Assembly: GCA_022113835.1 (NCBI GenBank)
Contig: JAILWY010000012.1
Location: 2,604,001-2,668,000, forward strand
DNA: 64,000 nt
Origin: Atopsyche davidsoni
Taxonomy: Eukaryota > Arthropoda > Insecta > Trichoptera > Hydrobiosidae
Reading direction: 5' to 3'
Each line of letters opens with the position of its first letter. Positions within the stretch are counted from its first letter, which is position 1. Of this stretch, positions 21,843 to 32,870 are shown piece after piece. The notes under the pieces were generated by a model. It made no database searches. It was not told where the DNA came from and was given only the letters and a program-made list of their open reading frames with translations. A program made the translations under genes and the position numbers.

Positions 21843-22008
21843 CTTGTAAAGATCGTCTCACAGGAAGTACGATTTTGCCTATACAGGTTTGATTGATTGA
21901 TAATGATTAAGTACATTTTTTCAAATATTAAAAATTGATTAAAAAAACTCTTAGAAAAATATCATCGTGATTTGTGTGGGATTCGAACCCACATCCCCAA
22001 GGTTGCAT
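21843..22008 (-). repeat. SINE with tail type A plus module M; head truncated
   Basis: Module M (reverse) at 21843-21892, a TTGA-type tail (TTTGATTGATTGATAATGAT), the SINE body, and the tRNA-like T arm GTGGG/CCCAC with loop ATTCGAA read on the minus strand. The anticodon and D arms are cut off at about 22008, where F1/F2 sequence begins. Confidence 0.7.
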
Positions 22009-22054
22009 GAACAGATCTGTTTGATAATGCCAACGTGAAAGGTTGTGGATGTCA
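22009..22054 (+). repeat. F1 fragment (ribozyme-like stem II)
   Basis: CTGTTTGATAATGCCAACGT then GAAAGGTTG matches the F1 core region. The last part of the motif (GCGAAACCGGTC) is lost and F2 sequence follows at once. Confidence 0.55.
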
Positions 22055-22100
22055 TGCATCTGATTATGACCTGGTGTATAAGGTCGAAACTAGTAATACA
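22055..22100 (+). ncRNA. Hammerhead-ribozyme-like motif, F2 copy 1, core mutated
   Basis: Order of parts: stem I 5' strand TGCAT; core CTGATTA (hammerhead CUGANGA with the invariant G8 changed to T); one extra T; stem II GACCT / AGGTC around an 8-nt loop; GAAAC; a 2-nt loop TA; cleavage triplet GTA; stem I 3' strand ATACA (4 of 5 paired). Layout and length (46 nt) equal those of the copy at 55186-55231. A very short stem III with GAAAC-NN-GUH is the form known from Penelope-like retroelements. Loss of G8 predicts it is inactive. Confidence 0.5.
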
Positions 22101-22200
22101 AAATAATTTTAATAAACTCACAGTGAAGATATAAATAAAAAGTTATTGTTTATCATTATAATAATGGATCTTCACCATTCAAATGCCTTGTCCCTCAACA
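22055..22200 (-). repeat. F2 repeat, copy 1
   Basis: Reverse-complement match to 55086-55240, including GAAGATCCATTATTATAATG and GAGTTTATTAAAATTATTT. It carries the hammerhead-like motif on the + strand. No protein is encoded. Confidence 0.7.
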
Positions 22201-22692
22201 ACATCACTCAAGTATTTTATTTATTGTATTTTTATGTATTGCGACTGTATCACGACTGTTGCAAAACGACTGAATTTTTTTTGTTTTTATATTAGTGTGT
22301 TTCTTTTCCTCCAGATTCAATATACTGAAAACAAATTTTAATTAAAAACAATTAATATTATATCTGTTATTGCTCTTACTGGATTCTTATACGAAATACA
22401 ATACTACTTAGCAAGGATGTTAAGTACTTAATAACGGACATACAATTTACTCTATTGCTAACATTAAAAAATATTTTGGGTCCAAAATCTATGAAGACCG
22501 AAGATAATTCTAAATGTTGGCAATCTTTAATAAACACTAATAGTGTGTTTTATGAAAATATTATTGTGCAAAGCAGTGAAATATGATTCACTTAAAATAA
22601 CAAGACGAGAAAATATGAAACGTCATAATTACTGCTATATATACATATATAGCAAGATTACAAAATATTTGCTTGATTAAATAAAATCAGTA

Positions 22693-23094
22693 CAGTAAAA
22701 CCTCGATATAACGGACCTCTATTAAACGGAATATTTAACCTCTATTTAATAAAACGGACAAAAAAAATCTGGTCAAATGTAAAAAAATTTAAAACATTTT
22801 AAATGTTTTTAAATTTAAACTTTTTAGTTTAAATTTTTTTCGTAATTTTCGAGAGTTGATTTACAAAAAAAAGATTCCTTTTTAGTAGGATAACAGAAAG
22901 CAAGCGCGTCGATATCAAACGAGTGTCCGAAGATAATTAAATAGAATATTTTTTATTTATATCTAAATTCACAGTGTATTATCAAAAAAATGCTTTTTGA
23001 CTAATTTTAAATCTATTTTTATAAAACGGACTTTCGGCTTTGACGGACACCTCATCCCTCGAATCCGTCCGTTACATCGAGGTTACATAAGTAT
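22693..23094 (+). mobile_element. Pogo-like element, second family, near-complete
   Basis: The left end CAGTAAAACCTCGATATAAC follows TA (22691-22692). The complement of the right end is a degenerate version (AACCTCGATGTAACGGACGG). The interior has no transposase. It is related to 12625-12878. Confidence 0.75.
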
Positions 23095-24008
23095 AATCGT
23101 ATTTTATAGTGAATATTTCTTATGCCAGTCAACAATGCAAGAATGCCGCATGGAACTGAATATTATTATCAATATATAATAAGACTTTTTTAGCGGCCAT
23201 GTTTGTTGTCTGAGGCTCTGTCTTGAGGTGGCGGCTGTGGTGGCAGACCAGGGCGGGGGTGAAGGGTGGGGCGGAAGCTATAACGCTGATGAGCGATTTG
23301 GCTATTATTTGCGCTTTATTTAGGTATTTATTACGGGCGAATGACTGCGCAGATATGATGCCGCATTTGCACCCTCCCTTGCTCCTGCCACCCTTCGCAG
23401 AGCCCTCCGGGATCATCTTCAATATAGTTTTTAGTGGGCAAGGAAATATTCTTCAATTTCATTCTGATTATTTTAATCGTACATAATACAAAAACTTAAG
23501 ATTTTGAAATTTAAAAAAATATGCTTTATATCGAATTTTAAATAACACGTCGGTCAATTAGTATATGCAATGTTTTATCATTGTCAGATAGCTTTTGGTG
23601 GTATGCAATCATCACAATATAACAAACTGATTTTCAAGATATAAAAATGAAGTTTTTTTCTACATTCTAATTCGATAAACTTTTAACAAGTCTGCCAGTA
23701 TTTTGAATGGAAGTTATCGCGATATTGAATGGAAGAAGAGCACGCGACCTGCTGGGATGATTGGCAGCTTTTATCTTCTCTTTGTCGAGCAGCCTGGAGG
23801 TTGTGGCGGTGTCCTGTGGCGCCTAAGCTCCAGATTCTGATCAGTATTGTGACAATATTTGATATTAGACCATATTCACAGGGTCAAGGAATAACATTTA
23901 AGAGTGTATTTTTACTACAAATAAAAATCTGAATATCTAGTTATAAAACGATATTTCATCTAGGGAAAAAACGAGTATCTTTTTGGTCGTTTTATGTAAA
24001 CAAAGAAC
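23095..24008. other. Intergenic, one GC island
   Basis: GC-richer at 23210-23420. Open frames of 87 and 97 codons on opposite strands overlap there and resemble nothing known. Confidence 0.4.
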
Positions 24009-24228
24009 CAAAGAGCGATCAGCCAATAGCATCTTTTTATTTTCGGTGTTGTTTATACATTTGTCTAAATAAACAACGCAAAAGAGGACGCTATTGGTTA
24101 GTTGAAGCAGCTACACACACTGTGACACAAAGAGTGCTCTTTTGCGTTGCTTACATAGGCAATACCAAAAAAACGTATAAAATTCCGCTCGGTTTTCGGT
24201 TGACTGTCTCAACGTGTGTAGCCAGCTT
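24009..24228. mobile_element. Two adjacent foldback MITE units
   Basis: 24023-24097 is an inverted repeat (CCAATAGCATC...GTTGTTTA / TAAACAAC...GCTATTGG). Next to it, 24109-24224 has ends CTACACAC / GTGTGTAG and inner TTCCGCTCGGTTTTCGGTTG, shared in reverse with 9751-9800. Confidence 0.55.
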
Positions 24229-26534
24229 TAAACCAAATATTACCATTATTATTATTGTGATAATGGTGAGAGTGACCCGGGGATGGGGGCTGTGGAGCGT
24301 GAAGCAGCAGAAGGCGAGGCAGGGCTGAACTTTCAGCGGCTGTCAATCAGCAGCCGACCCAAGCGAGAAGCTCCTCCGGGACGCCCCGACCTTTGGGGGC
24401 CATCTTACAAGTCAAGTCGAGCCTTACAAAGCACACATCAGCTGTTCTATGTACGCGGCTGCCCGCGGGCTACATCACTGATATTTAAAAAATATATACA
24501 CTACAAGAAAACACGATATAAATGCCACGGTTTTAATAATAACCCAAAAACATAACAAACGTTTTTTTAAAAGCTTTTTTTTAAATATCAACTTTTGGCA
24601 AGTGTACGTAAACCGTGGTCTATTGGTGTCTTATCCCATTTTTATTCTTGTATAGTTGTTCAAGCGTATAATTAATATAATCAAAATACAAAGAGCTGGT
24701 TTTTGCATAATTTGTTGAGAATAAACTTTCAAAAATATAAATATGATATATTGCTACAGTTGCAGTAATATTTCTTAATATATTTTAATTTTGACTTTTG
24801 GCAAGTGTGCTTTATAGTATAGTATTGTCATATCTCAATTTTGCCAATTTATAGTTGCTGAAGCGTAAAGGCAGTGTAATCGTAATATAATGAGGAATTA
24901 ATGGCATCTTTAAACCCTGGCATAAATATTTTGAATAATTAATTTAAAATAAGCTTTTTGTAATATTATTTCTGTCATTTATATGACAGTAATTTATGAA
25001 GAAAATTCCTAGATGTTGAAAATGTATGAATTTTTGTTTTAAAATTTTATCCGGCTACAATTCCACATTATCAGAATAAGCATAAATAAAATTACGGAAC
25101 ATATTTTGAGAAAAACACCCCCGTTAATTTTCAAGTAAAAATAATACAGCGATAATTGGCTTTAAAATATACGTACAGGTAAACATAATACGGGGAGGGT
25201 TAACACAGCAATAAATTCAAAGGACTTTATTTTACTGCGTATTTTTAAACATATTTAATTAGAAAAAATCTTTTTAAAACATTTGTCATAAATTAGAGGT
25301 GATGTTATATTTAAAAAAATAATTATGAAAAGTCACTCCGAGGTTTTAATCTTATAGAAATACAGTTAAGGTTAAAAAAATGTTTTTAGGATTTTGAAAT
25401 TAATATATGCAAATCAGATTATATTAATTTATAATAGAATACACAAAATTAAAATACAAATATCACAAATAGCAATGAAATTACTTAGCTTTACCCTTTT
25501 GCATCCCCCTTTTTAAAATTATATTTTATTAATTATGATGTTTTTATTTAACACGGCGATATTTAGAAAGGTCAGTGACATTTAATGGGGTGGACTGGCC
25601 GCCTGCCCCGTGGCCTTTTGTAACAACCCCCAGAGGGAAGTTTTAATCTTTATTGGAGGGGGTAGGGTGTACCCACCCCTGCTTTATATCAAAAATCTTC
25701 TAGCATACCACGATAATCTGGTAGAATTATTATTATCTCGGCGTTGTAGATTTTTTATGGTTAAAATTTTATAGATAATACTAAAATCAGATTTACGTAT
25801 CTATCAGCAAAAAAATCGTTTTAAAATAATTTTGGAAATATTTGATTAGACAACAAGATTCATAAATGTTAATATAGATGAAACTTACTTAAACATTTTA
25901 GGTAAATATCATATCACAAATTATATAACTATTGTCCTTTTGTGAAGATCTTTATAATGATATTCACGTAAACTCATTTTGTTGAGGCACTTGAATTTTT
26001 TTAATAAAATTTAAAAATGATACCAATTATAAAATATTTAAAGATTATCACACTTTTATGGGACTTCATTTTGAAATATCGACACGGCAAACGATTACGA
26101 ACGAATCCATAAGATGTATATATTAAGCCTCGCGCTTCTCGCCGACTTGTACCAAATATAACATATTACCTCCCGCACCTTTGAGGCCTGAAGGTTTCGC
26201 GGGACGGGGAGGCATTCAGGAGGCTCTTTCTACCCCCGGAAGTGACTGATGTTCAGATTCCTGTAAGATCACACGTCGGAGGGGGTGAGACACCCCGTGA
26301 CGTAGTAAATTTAGAATTTAAATATGGGAGATCGCTTGCTATTTCCTCATACGTAATTGAAATATATCTAAATAGTTATTTGTTTGCTTAAAAATACTTT
26401 ATATTTTATAAAATTAAAGGGGGTCTTAAAACTGTTGAGAGTAGACAACTGTAGAGTTTACACCTACAATGAAGAATTTAAATATAAACATACAGATTAA
26501 TGTAGTTACAGAGTTTTCGTTTTAATAATATATA
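24229..26534. other. Intergenic, mostly AT-rich
   Basis: GC-richer patches at 24275-24470, 25580-25680 and 26160-26300. No coding or repeat assignment possible. Confidence 0.45.
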
Positions 26535-27080
26535 GGTGTCCAAAAAGAGTATCGGGTGAATGTGAATAGTGACCGTTATTGCGATATGCTGCGAAAAATT
26601 TTGGGCCCAGAGTTGCAGGAGATTCAAGTTCCAAGAACGTGGTTCCAACAACTTGCCATACATCCAATCAATCAATTGAAGCTGTTAACGAATTATTCCC
26701 TAATAAGGTCATTTCACGTAGAGGTAACACAAACTGGCCTCCCAGAAGCCCCGATTTTAGCCCTCTTGACTATTTCGTATGGGGATACCTTAAAAGTAGG
26801 GTTTATGAGAATAATCTGACAATCCTAACGGAATTGAAACAAAACATCAGGTCAGAAATGGCAGCAATATCGAGGGATATGTGTCAGCGTGTTATCAGCA
26901 ATCTTAGTTCCAGATTAGAAGAGTGCCAGCAGCGTAACGGTCACCATTTCGATAAAATCATCTTTTTGAAATAATTTTCCATTTTGTATTCTTATAAACA
27001 ACAAAAAAAAATACTTGATTACTAGTAGTTTTTGTTTTACTGAACTAACAAATACACGATACTTTTTTTGTTAAGACTGT
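26535..27080 (+). pseudogene. Tc1/mariner-superfamily deletion derivative, copy T1
   Basis: Begins GGTGTCCAAAAAGAGTATCG after TATA and ends with a degenerate complement near 27080. Between them only the last part of a DDE transposase is left. The + frame 26579-26974 reads FPNKVISRRG, NWPPRSPDFSPLDYFVWGYL (the region of the last catalytic Asp) and a C-terminal helix-rich tail. The transposase start and first Asp are missing, because the 5' terminal repeat is joined directly to GTGACCGTTATTGCGATATG. Copies at 41682-42228 and 52039-52583 share this junction. A gap relative to copy T2 removes the second Asp motif here. Confidence 0.8.
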
Positions 27081-28925
27081 GGTTCCGTATAATATTGGGC
27101 ATATCTCTTTTTTTATTTTTTGAACTCTAACTTGCGATCGCGATCTATACTTGCCGTTTTCAGTAATCATCACAACAGCATAATGCGCATCAGCAGGATC
27201 CCTGACAAGTTGTCAGGTTGAGTGATACTGCATGCCGCGCGCCGGGCGGCGGAGGGGCCGGGTTCGACTCCCAGTTTATTACCTGAACGAAATCTGTGCG
27301 CATTGTGTGTGGGGAGGGGGTGGAGGGAGTGGAGGGGGCTCAGGTGTGAGGGCAGCGCCACTTCGAGGAAATTTGGGGGGGAAGGGCGGCACGTGAAGAG
27401 CCCAAAACGCACCATTTTTTAATATAAACAATAAAACACAAAAATTCACTAAAATGTAAAATATAATAATATTTAAGTTTTTGTAAAGTATTTATCAATT
27501 CACTTGTTGTTTGCATTTATGTTTATAAATAAGCCTCTAAAATATTAGTTTTTTAATTTTTTTTAAAGGTTTGGTACCTTGTTTGTTATGTACAAGGTTT
27601 GTCATCACAATTTGGGGAAACTTTCCAAACTAGTCAATCGAAATTGTGCTATATATGGGAGTGACTGAAGCTACACCCCCTGGTTTATTTTCTTTATGGT
27701 TCCGATGACACGCTTCAAGAAGCCATCCAGTGACTTAGTTAATATTAGCTTATTTCATAGAATCCACAGTTAAAAAGCATGCGAAGGTACTTACCAAAAT
27801 GTACGTTTATAAAATTGATAACTTAAAACTGATATAAATGACAAGCAATAACAGAATTGTATACTTTGAAGTTATTGTTTCTATAAATTATTAATATACA
27901 TTGGGTGATCTCCGCCGCTGCAAACTTCTTCATACCCGAGAATTCCGAGCAGCGAAGCTGTAGGTAATACATTATTTATTGCATTCCTGTAAATTCTATT
28001 TGGGGTGGCTGAGGCTGGCGGGGCTGGGGGATGATATCTCCGAGCGGGAACCGTACCCCTAAACAGGAAGTTCTTACGTGTGAAGTAAATAAAAACAAAT
28101 AGTACAGCGTAGGTAACTGCTCAAATTTCAATAACCTGAAATTTTATGGGATTCACTATATTTATTAAGTTTAATGTTGTTCAGTTTTATCATATTTTAA
28201 ATTTAAATTTGGTTTTTGGTTTTTGGCTATATATGTTATAGTTAAGTCACATATCAAACTGTGTGAAGAGAAACGGTACATTAAAGATCGGCTGTTGTTC
28301 TCCTGAAAAATTATATGAAATGAAAAAATAATATTCGTTGTCCACCCATAACACAAATAATGTCTACTTAAAACAAAAAAGCTTTGTTTTTGACATAATC
28401 CAGTAAGAAAATGATAAAGCAGTTGTGGACCTGAATTTTTGCTCAAAAGGATTCTATTGTTAAGAGGGTTTCCAGTTAGTAAAAGTCAATTCTAAGAATG
28501 TAGCAAGAAATCAATATTAAACGAGTTAGCATGAAAAAAAATTAATAAATGTCGGTTAAGAAATAAATCATGTTTGTATTTAAGATTATTAAATTATACA
28601 CCCATAATGCTTAAGGCAAAAACTCCATGAATGTCCGCCGTAGATTATTTTGTCGTCTATGTTTATTGAATAATGATGAGATTAGTTAGCTGAACAAAAC
28701 TATAAAAATGTATTTCTCATAGGATTTGCGTATTTGTCAAACTTAAATTATTACATCAATATTTGAATAAATTGAAAAATAAACAAAAACATAAAAATAA
28801 AAAAATCATTGCCTCTGCTTAAATTTTCAACGAAAAGTTAATGAAAAAGCTTGTGGTGATGTTAAATTGTTTATGTTAAAATTTGATGTTAAAATATAAT
28901 TTATTTATCATAATTAATTGTTAAG
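27081..28925. other. Intergenic, no recognised features
   Basis: GC island at about 27210-27410 (CGGCGGAGGGGCCGGGTTCG, G-rich GTGGAGGG units); the rest is AT-rich. Confidence 0.45.
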
Positions 28926-29096
28926 AAATTCAATATTTTTGACAGAGAGTACTTGGTGGAATTCCACTTTAATATTTTTGAATAAAATAATTGAGCCAAC
29001 GTGAAAGGTTGGCGAAACCAGTCACTAATAAAATCGAAAATGTAGAAAATCTTATATCTTAATCTTATAAAAAGTATTTTATCCAAAAATATTATA
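28926..29096. repeat. F1 foldback repeat, short copy with both arms
   Basis: Left block ATTTTTGACAGAGAGTACTT through GGAATTCC, then GCCAACGTGAAAGGTTGGCG and AAACCAGTCAC, then the closing arm AAGTATTTTATCCAAAAATA. The middle of the longer copy is absent. Confidence 0.7.
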
Positions 29097-29769
29097 ATTA
29101 ATTGTCATGATTTATGTTTAAAAATAATTAATTAATTCCACTTGATTTTGATGTCAAAGTATACAGTGTCCATTGAATGTCATATATTCGTAAATTTATA
29201 ATACCATATAAAATATAATTTAATATTTTTTAAATGTAGGTAGTTTCCGTAAGAATAAAAGATTCACTAAGAGGGTTTAAATCAATCGTGTGTAGACATC
29301 AAATTCACGGCTGTGTCATTAGCTCTTCAAACAGCAGCTGGCCCAAACAAGAAAATCCGAAACCTGAAAGACAAGAGATTTATACATTTTTTCTGCGCGT
29401 TTTTTCAGTTTTGCGCAAGCCGCCGCGCACGCCAGGCCCGCACGCACATCTGCCAGATAATGCCCATTTTTTGTCGCCATTTTCTGACAATAAAGGAATT
29501 CCAGGGCCGTAGGTGTGCGGGGTGACAGTTTATGGAGGAACTGACGGAGGTGAGGCGGCCAGGTGTGCTTCTCCAGACACGCGTGACGTATGAACGCCCC
29601 CCGGGACTCTAAATTTTAAAATATTAAATTCAAACTAGCTGGTTTATTTTTTATTGTAAATATTGATTTCGCATTATAAAATATTACATGTATTTCATTG
29701 ATAATAATATTACATATTCGCTATATTTTATAGTAGTAGGATTTAATAGTTACCGCTATGAATATATTC
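29097..29769. other. Intergenic, one GC island
   Basis: GC-richer at about 29390-29610. Two overlapping + frames of 70-74 codons resemble nothing known. Confidence 0.4.
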
Positions 29770-30020
29770 AGTAATGACGTTGGTAAGGAAGCGAAGGGTC
29801 TCCTATTTTGGCCACATTTTTCGTAACAATAAGTATGGCATCCTCCAGCTGATTGTCCAAGAAAAAAGGGCTCTGGAAGAAAGAAGTTCACGTGGATGCG
29901 GAATTTGTGCCAGTGGCTGGAGATCGGAAGTGCAGCCGGATTGGTGAGACTGTCCCAGGATAGAAATGGTCGAGGAAATGGTCACCAACCTCCTAGAAGA
30001 AGTAGATATTCGCCATATGA
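29770..30020 (+). pseudogene. LINE reverse transcriptase C-terminal fragment
   Basis: Reads LVRKRRVSYFGHIFRNNKYG then ILQLIVQEKRALEER, the conserved C-terminal block that follows the RT domain in arthropod non-LTR elements. It then frameshifts and ends near GTCACCAACCTCCTAGAAGA. Same family as 280-770. Confidence 0.8.
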
Positions 30021-30554
30021 CAAACGAATTTAAAATTTAAATAATTTGAAAACGATTGATGAATTTTATCACCCATGTGTTTATAAGTAATTTCTAGAAT
30101 CAATATTCAATTAAACGCTGTTGTGATTTTCTAAATATTTAAGGCTTTTATAGTGTCCCCACTTCACGAATGAATATTTTATTGACTATTTTAAATAACA
30201 CAAGCAATTGATCTATGAATAATAAAATATTGATAATACATTGCGATTTTTCGTATTTCTGGTATATAGTCTCAAATACCATTTGGTGTTTGAGAATTTT
30301 ATGCTTTCCATTATTATTTTTTTAGTTATAATAAGATAGTTAGTAAAAAGGCCTAAAAAATCTAGCATGATTAATATAAAAAAAAACTAAGTACATCGGT
30401 TCTAAATTAAATTCATATGTTGCACACGTAACATACATGTAAATATTCAAATTATTGTACACGTGTAATATGTATGTATTACACGTAGGAATATATAGTA
30501 TGCATATATGTATATCTCGTATATTGTACACATATATGTATGTATGTGTACACA
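30021..30554. repeat. Spacer with two perfect 10-bp inverted repeats
   Basis: ACGTGTAATA (30461-30470) pairs with 30477-30486, and TGTACACATA (30525-30534) pairs with 30543-30552, in a TATG/ACAC-rich low-complexity segment between two oppositely oriented LINE tails. Confidence 0.5.
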
Positions 30555-31022
30555 TAATGTGATTCTTCTTTTTCTGGTGCCTTTCCTCATATTTCTATCC
30601 TGGGCCAGTCTCACTACTTCGGCCGTACTTCCGACCTCCAGCCACTGGAGCCAATTCCGCATCCACGTACACTTCCTCCTTCCAATGCCCTTTCTTCCTT
30701 AGATTATTACTTGGACTATCAGCTGGAGGATGCTATAACTACTGTTCCGAAAAATGTGACCAAAATAGAAGACCTTACGCCGTCTTAACCACCGTCAGGA
30801 GTTCTTTAGCTTTGTGATTATTCATTCGTGACTTTCATTGATGTGACGCGGTTAACTCATGGTGTTTTAAAGATTCTGCTATACAGCCACATTTTAAATG
30901 CCTCAATTCTTCGCATAGTAGCTGTCTTAAGTATCCAGGCTTCAACTCCGCAAAGAAGAACTGAGATGATGTTACACTCGGTGAATCTCCAGCGGGATTT
31001 CAGTGTTATGTCTCATGAGCAT
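30555..31022 (-). pseudogene. LINE 3' fragment, longest copy
   Basis: Reverse-complement match to the LINE tails at 280-770 and 29770-30020: the RT block near 30830-30950, then FGHIF...ILQL-type sequence near 30720-30790, and the basic tail ending around 30570. Several frame breaks; not functional. Confidence 0.75.
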
Positions 31023-32775
31023 ATAATGTGATATGAATGTTTATATTTGTGTATATAATGTTGAAATGTATACATGTGTATCATAATATAGCACATATAT
31101 GTATTTACTCATATGAGCACACACAGGATCTGGGGTGGCCTGAAGTTTGATGAGCATCTTCCCCGAGGAGTCACGTGACCCGCCGCCGCGAGCTTTATCA
31201 CTCATTTATATCTTTCGACGCATAAAACGCCGCGCTTTACGAGCCGAGCTGTAAAATTTCCATCGATATATCAATAGAGTGCCAATAAATGTTTATTTAG
31301 TTTGTCGCTTCCCAACAAACTTCGGGGAGGAGCGAAAATTATTTTGCACCGTAAAGAGACTCAGGTTTACGCGTGGCTGGGACTTTTTACTGTCACGCGG
31401 CAAAGGCTGCATTAGAATATAAGTTTAAGAATTATATATAATAATATTGGATACTAATTTTTTTTGCCTATCTTTCCTGTAAGTGTATTCGTCGTCATTG
31501 ATGGATGATGATGAGACAAAATACCGAAAATAGCATCTCTTTCTTTAGCAGCAATGTCAACGTTGCAAAAATGTATTGTGCTGCTAGCTACGCAAATACT
31601 ACTTTTAGTCAAGTTTTTTTATATTAATTATGAGATTTATTGATATCTAAACTTAAATTATTATTTTACAAATATAGCGTTGCAAAAAAAAAAAAAAACA
31701 GTAAATTTTGATACAAAGCGATTAAATATACTTGCAGCTATCCGGTTTCTCATTCTTCATTCTTTTTCAGTGGCATTTTTATATTTTGCATTTATTTATG
31801 TAGTCAGCATAGAAAAACCAATAAAGTTTTGTTTACTTAAGAAAAGAGACTAAAAAAATTCAATACAGTGAATAGTAGAATTATATGTTAATGTCAGTCC
31901 AAGCGCCACTTGCTTACAAAAATAAAAATTTGTTCTTCAACAGGAACTCTTAAGATACTGAAAAAAAATTGTTATTTTTAAACCTATTCTAGAGCAATAC
32001 ATATTTATAACTTTTTAACAAACTCGCTTCATTGTAACATTTATTGTCTTCGATCTCACGTGATTCTTTTGTCATCGGCGAAAACAAAAGACGCAGGATC
32101 CATTGATTGTTTTAGAAGAAGGCAGACCGTGAGACGCCCCCCGGAAAGGCAAATTTGAAATAGTTACTCAGGTAAAAATCCAGGTGTTATTGTCTGTCAG
32201 GTGCGAAGAACCATTCTGCACAGCGTCTTTGAAATATATCTTCAATAACTGCGGACTCGCTGGGTATTGTGCAATTTCTATATAGACCAAGTGAATCACA
32301 TTGATTGCGTTGATAATAAAAGTTAGTTTCGGATTATTTGAAGAGGGTTGATTTCAGCCGTTCAATTGAGATATCATTTCAATAATACAACCTGTTTGTT
32401 TTGTTATAATTCTATGTATGCGATGTAATTGCTATTATTACCTTACTTTGTAACTTTAAAAAAATTAAAGTCACCGTGGCGCAGTTGAAAATCAAAGGAT
32501 TTAATAAATAAACTTTAGAGACCATGTTTTTCAATGTATTTTTAACAAGTATTTTGATAATAATATTATGTAGCACACATTGTTTTATCATTCAATAAAT
32601 TATCTAACATATTTTAAAACCAATATTCATAGTTGTTGCAGCCTTATTAAATAAGCAACCGTATTTTTTCGATATAAATGAAATAAAAATTAGGTTTGAA
32701 TAATATTTTTCATTAAAAAAATTAGGTATAAAACTGTTTGAATTATTTCAAATACATTTTGATTTGGTATACTGT

Positions 32776-32777
<2 letters not shown>
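31023..32777. other. Intergenic, GC island at 31130-31400
   Basis: The island includes GTCACGTGACC (E-box CACGTG) and CGCGGCAAAGG. The remainder is AT-rich with no recognised gene or repeat. Confidence 0.4.

Positions 32778-32864
<87 letters not shown>
32778..32864. repeat. (TA)n microsatellite, about 43 units
   Basis: 87 uninterrupted bases of alternating T and A, followed by TTATATGTATATATTC. A shorter (TA)n lies at 35020-35044. Confidence 0.95.
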
Positions 32865-32870
<6 letters not shown>

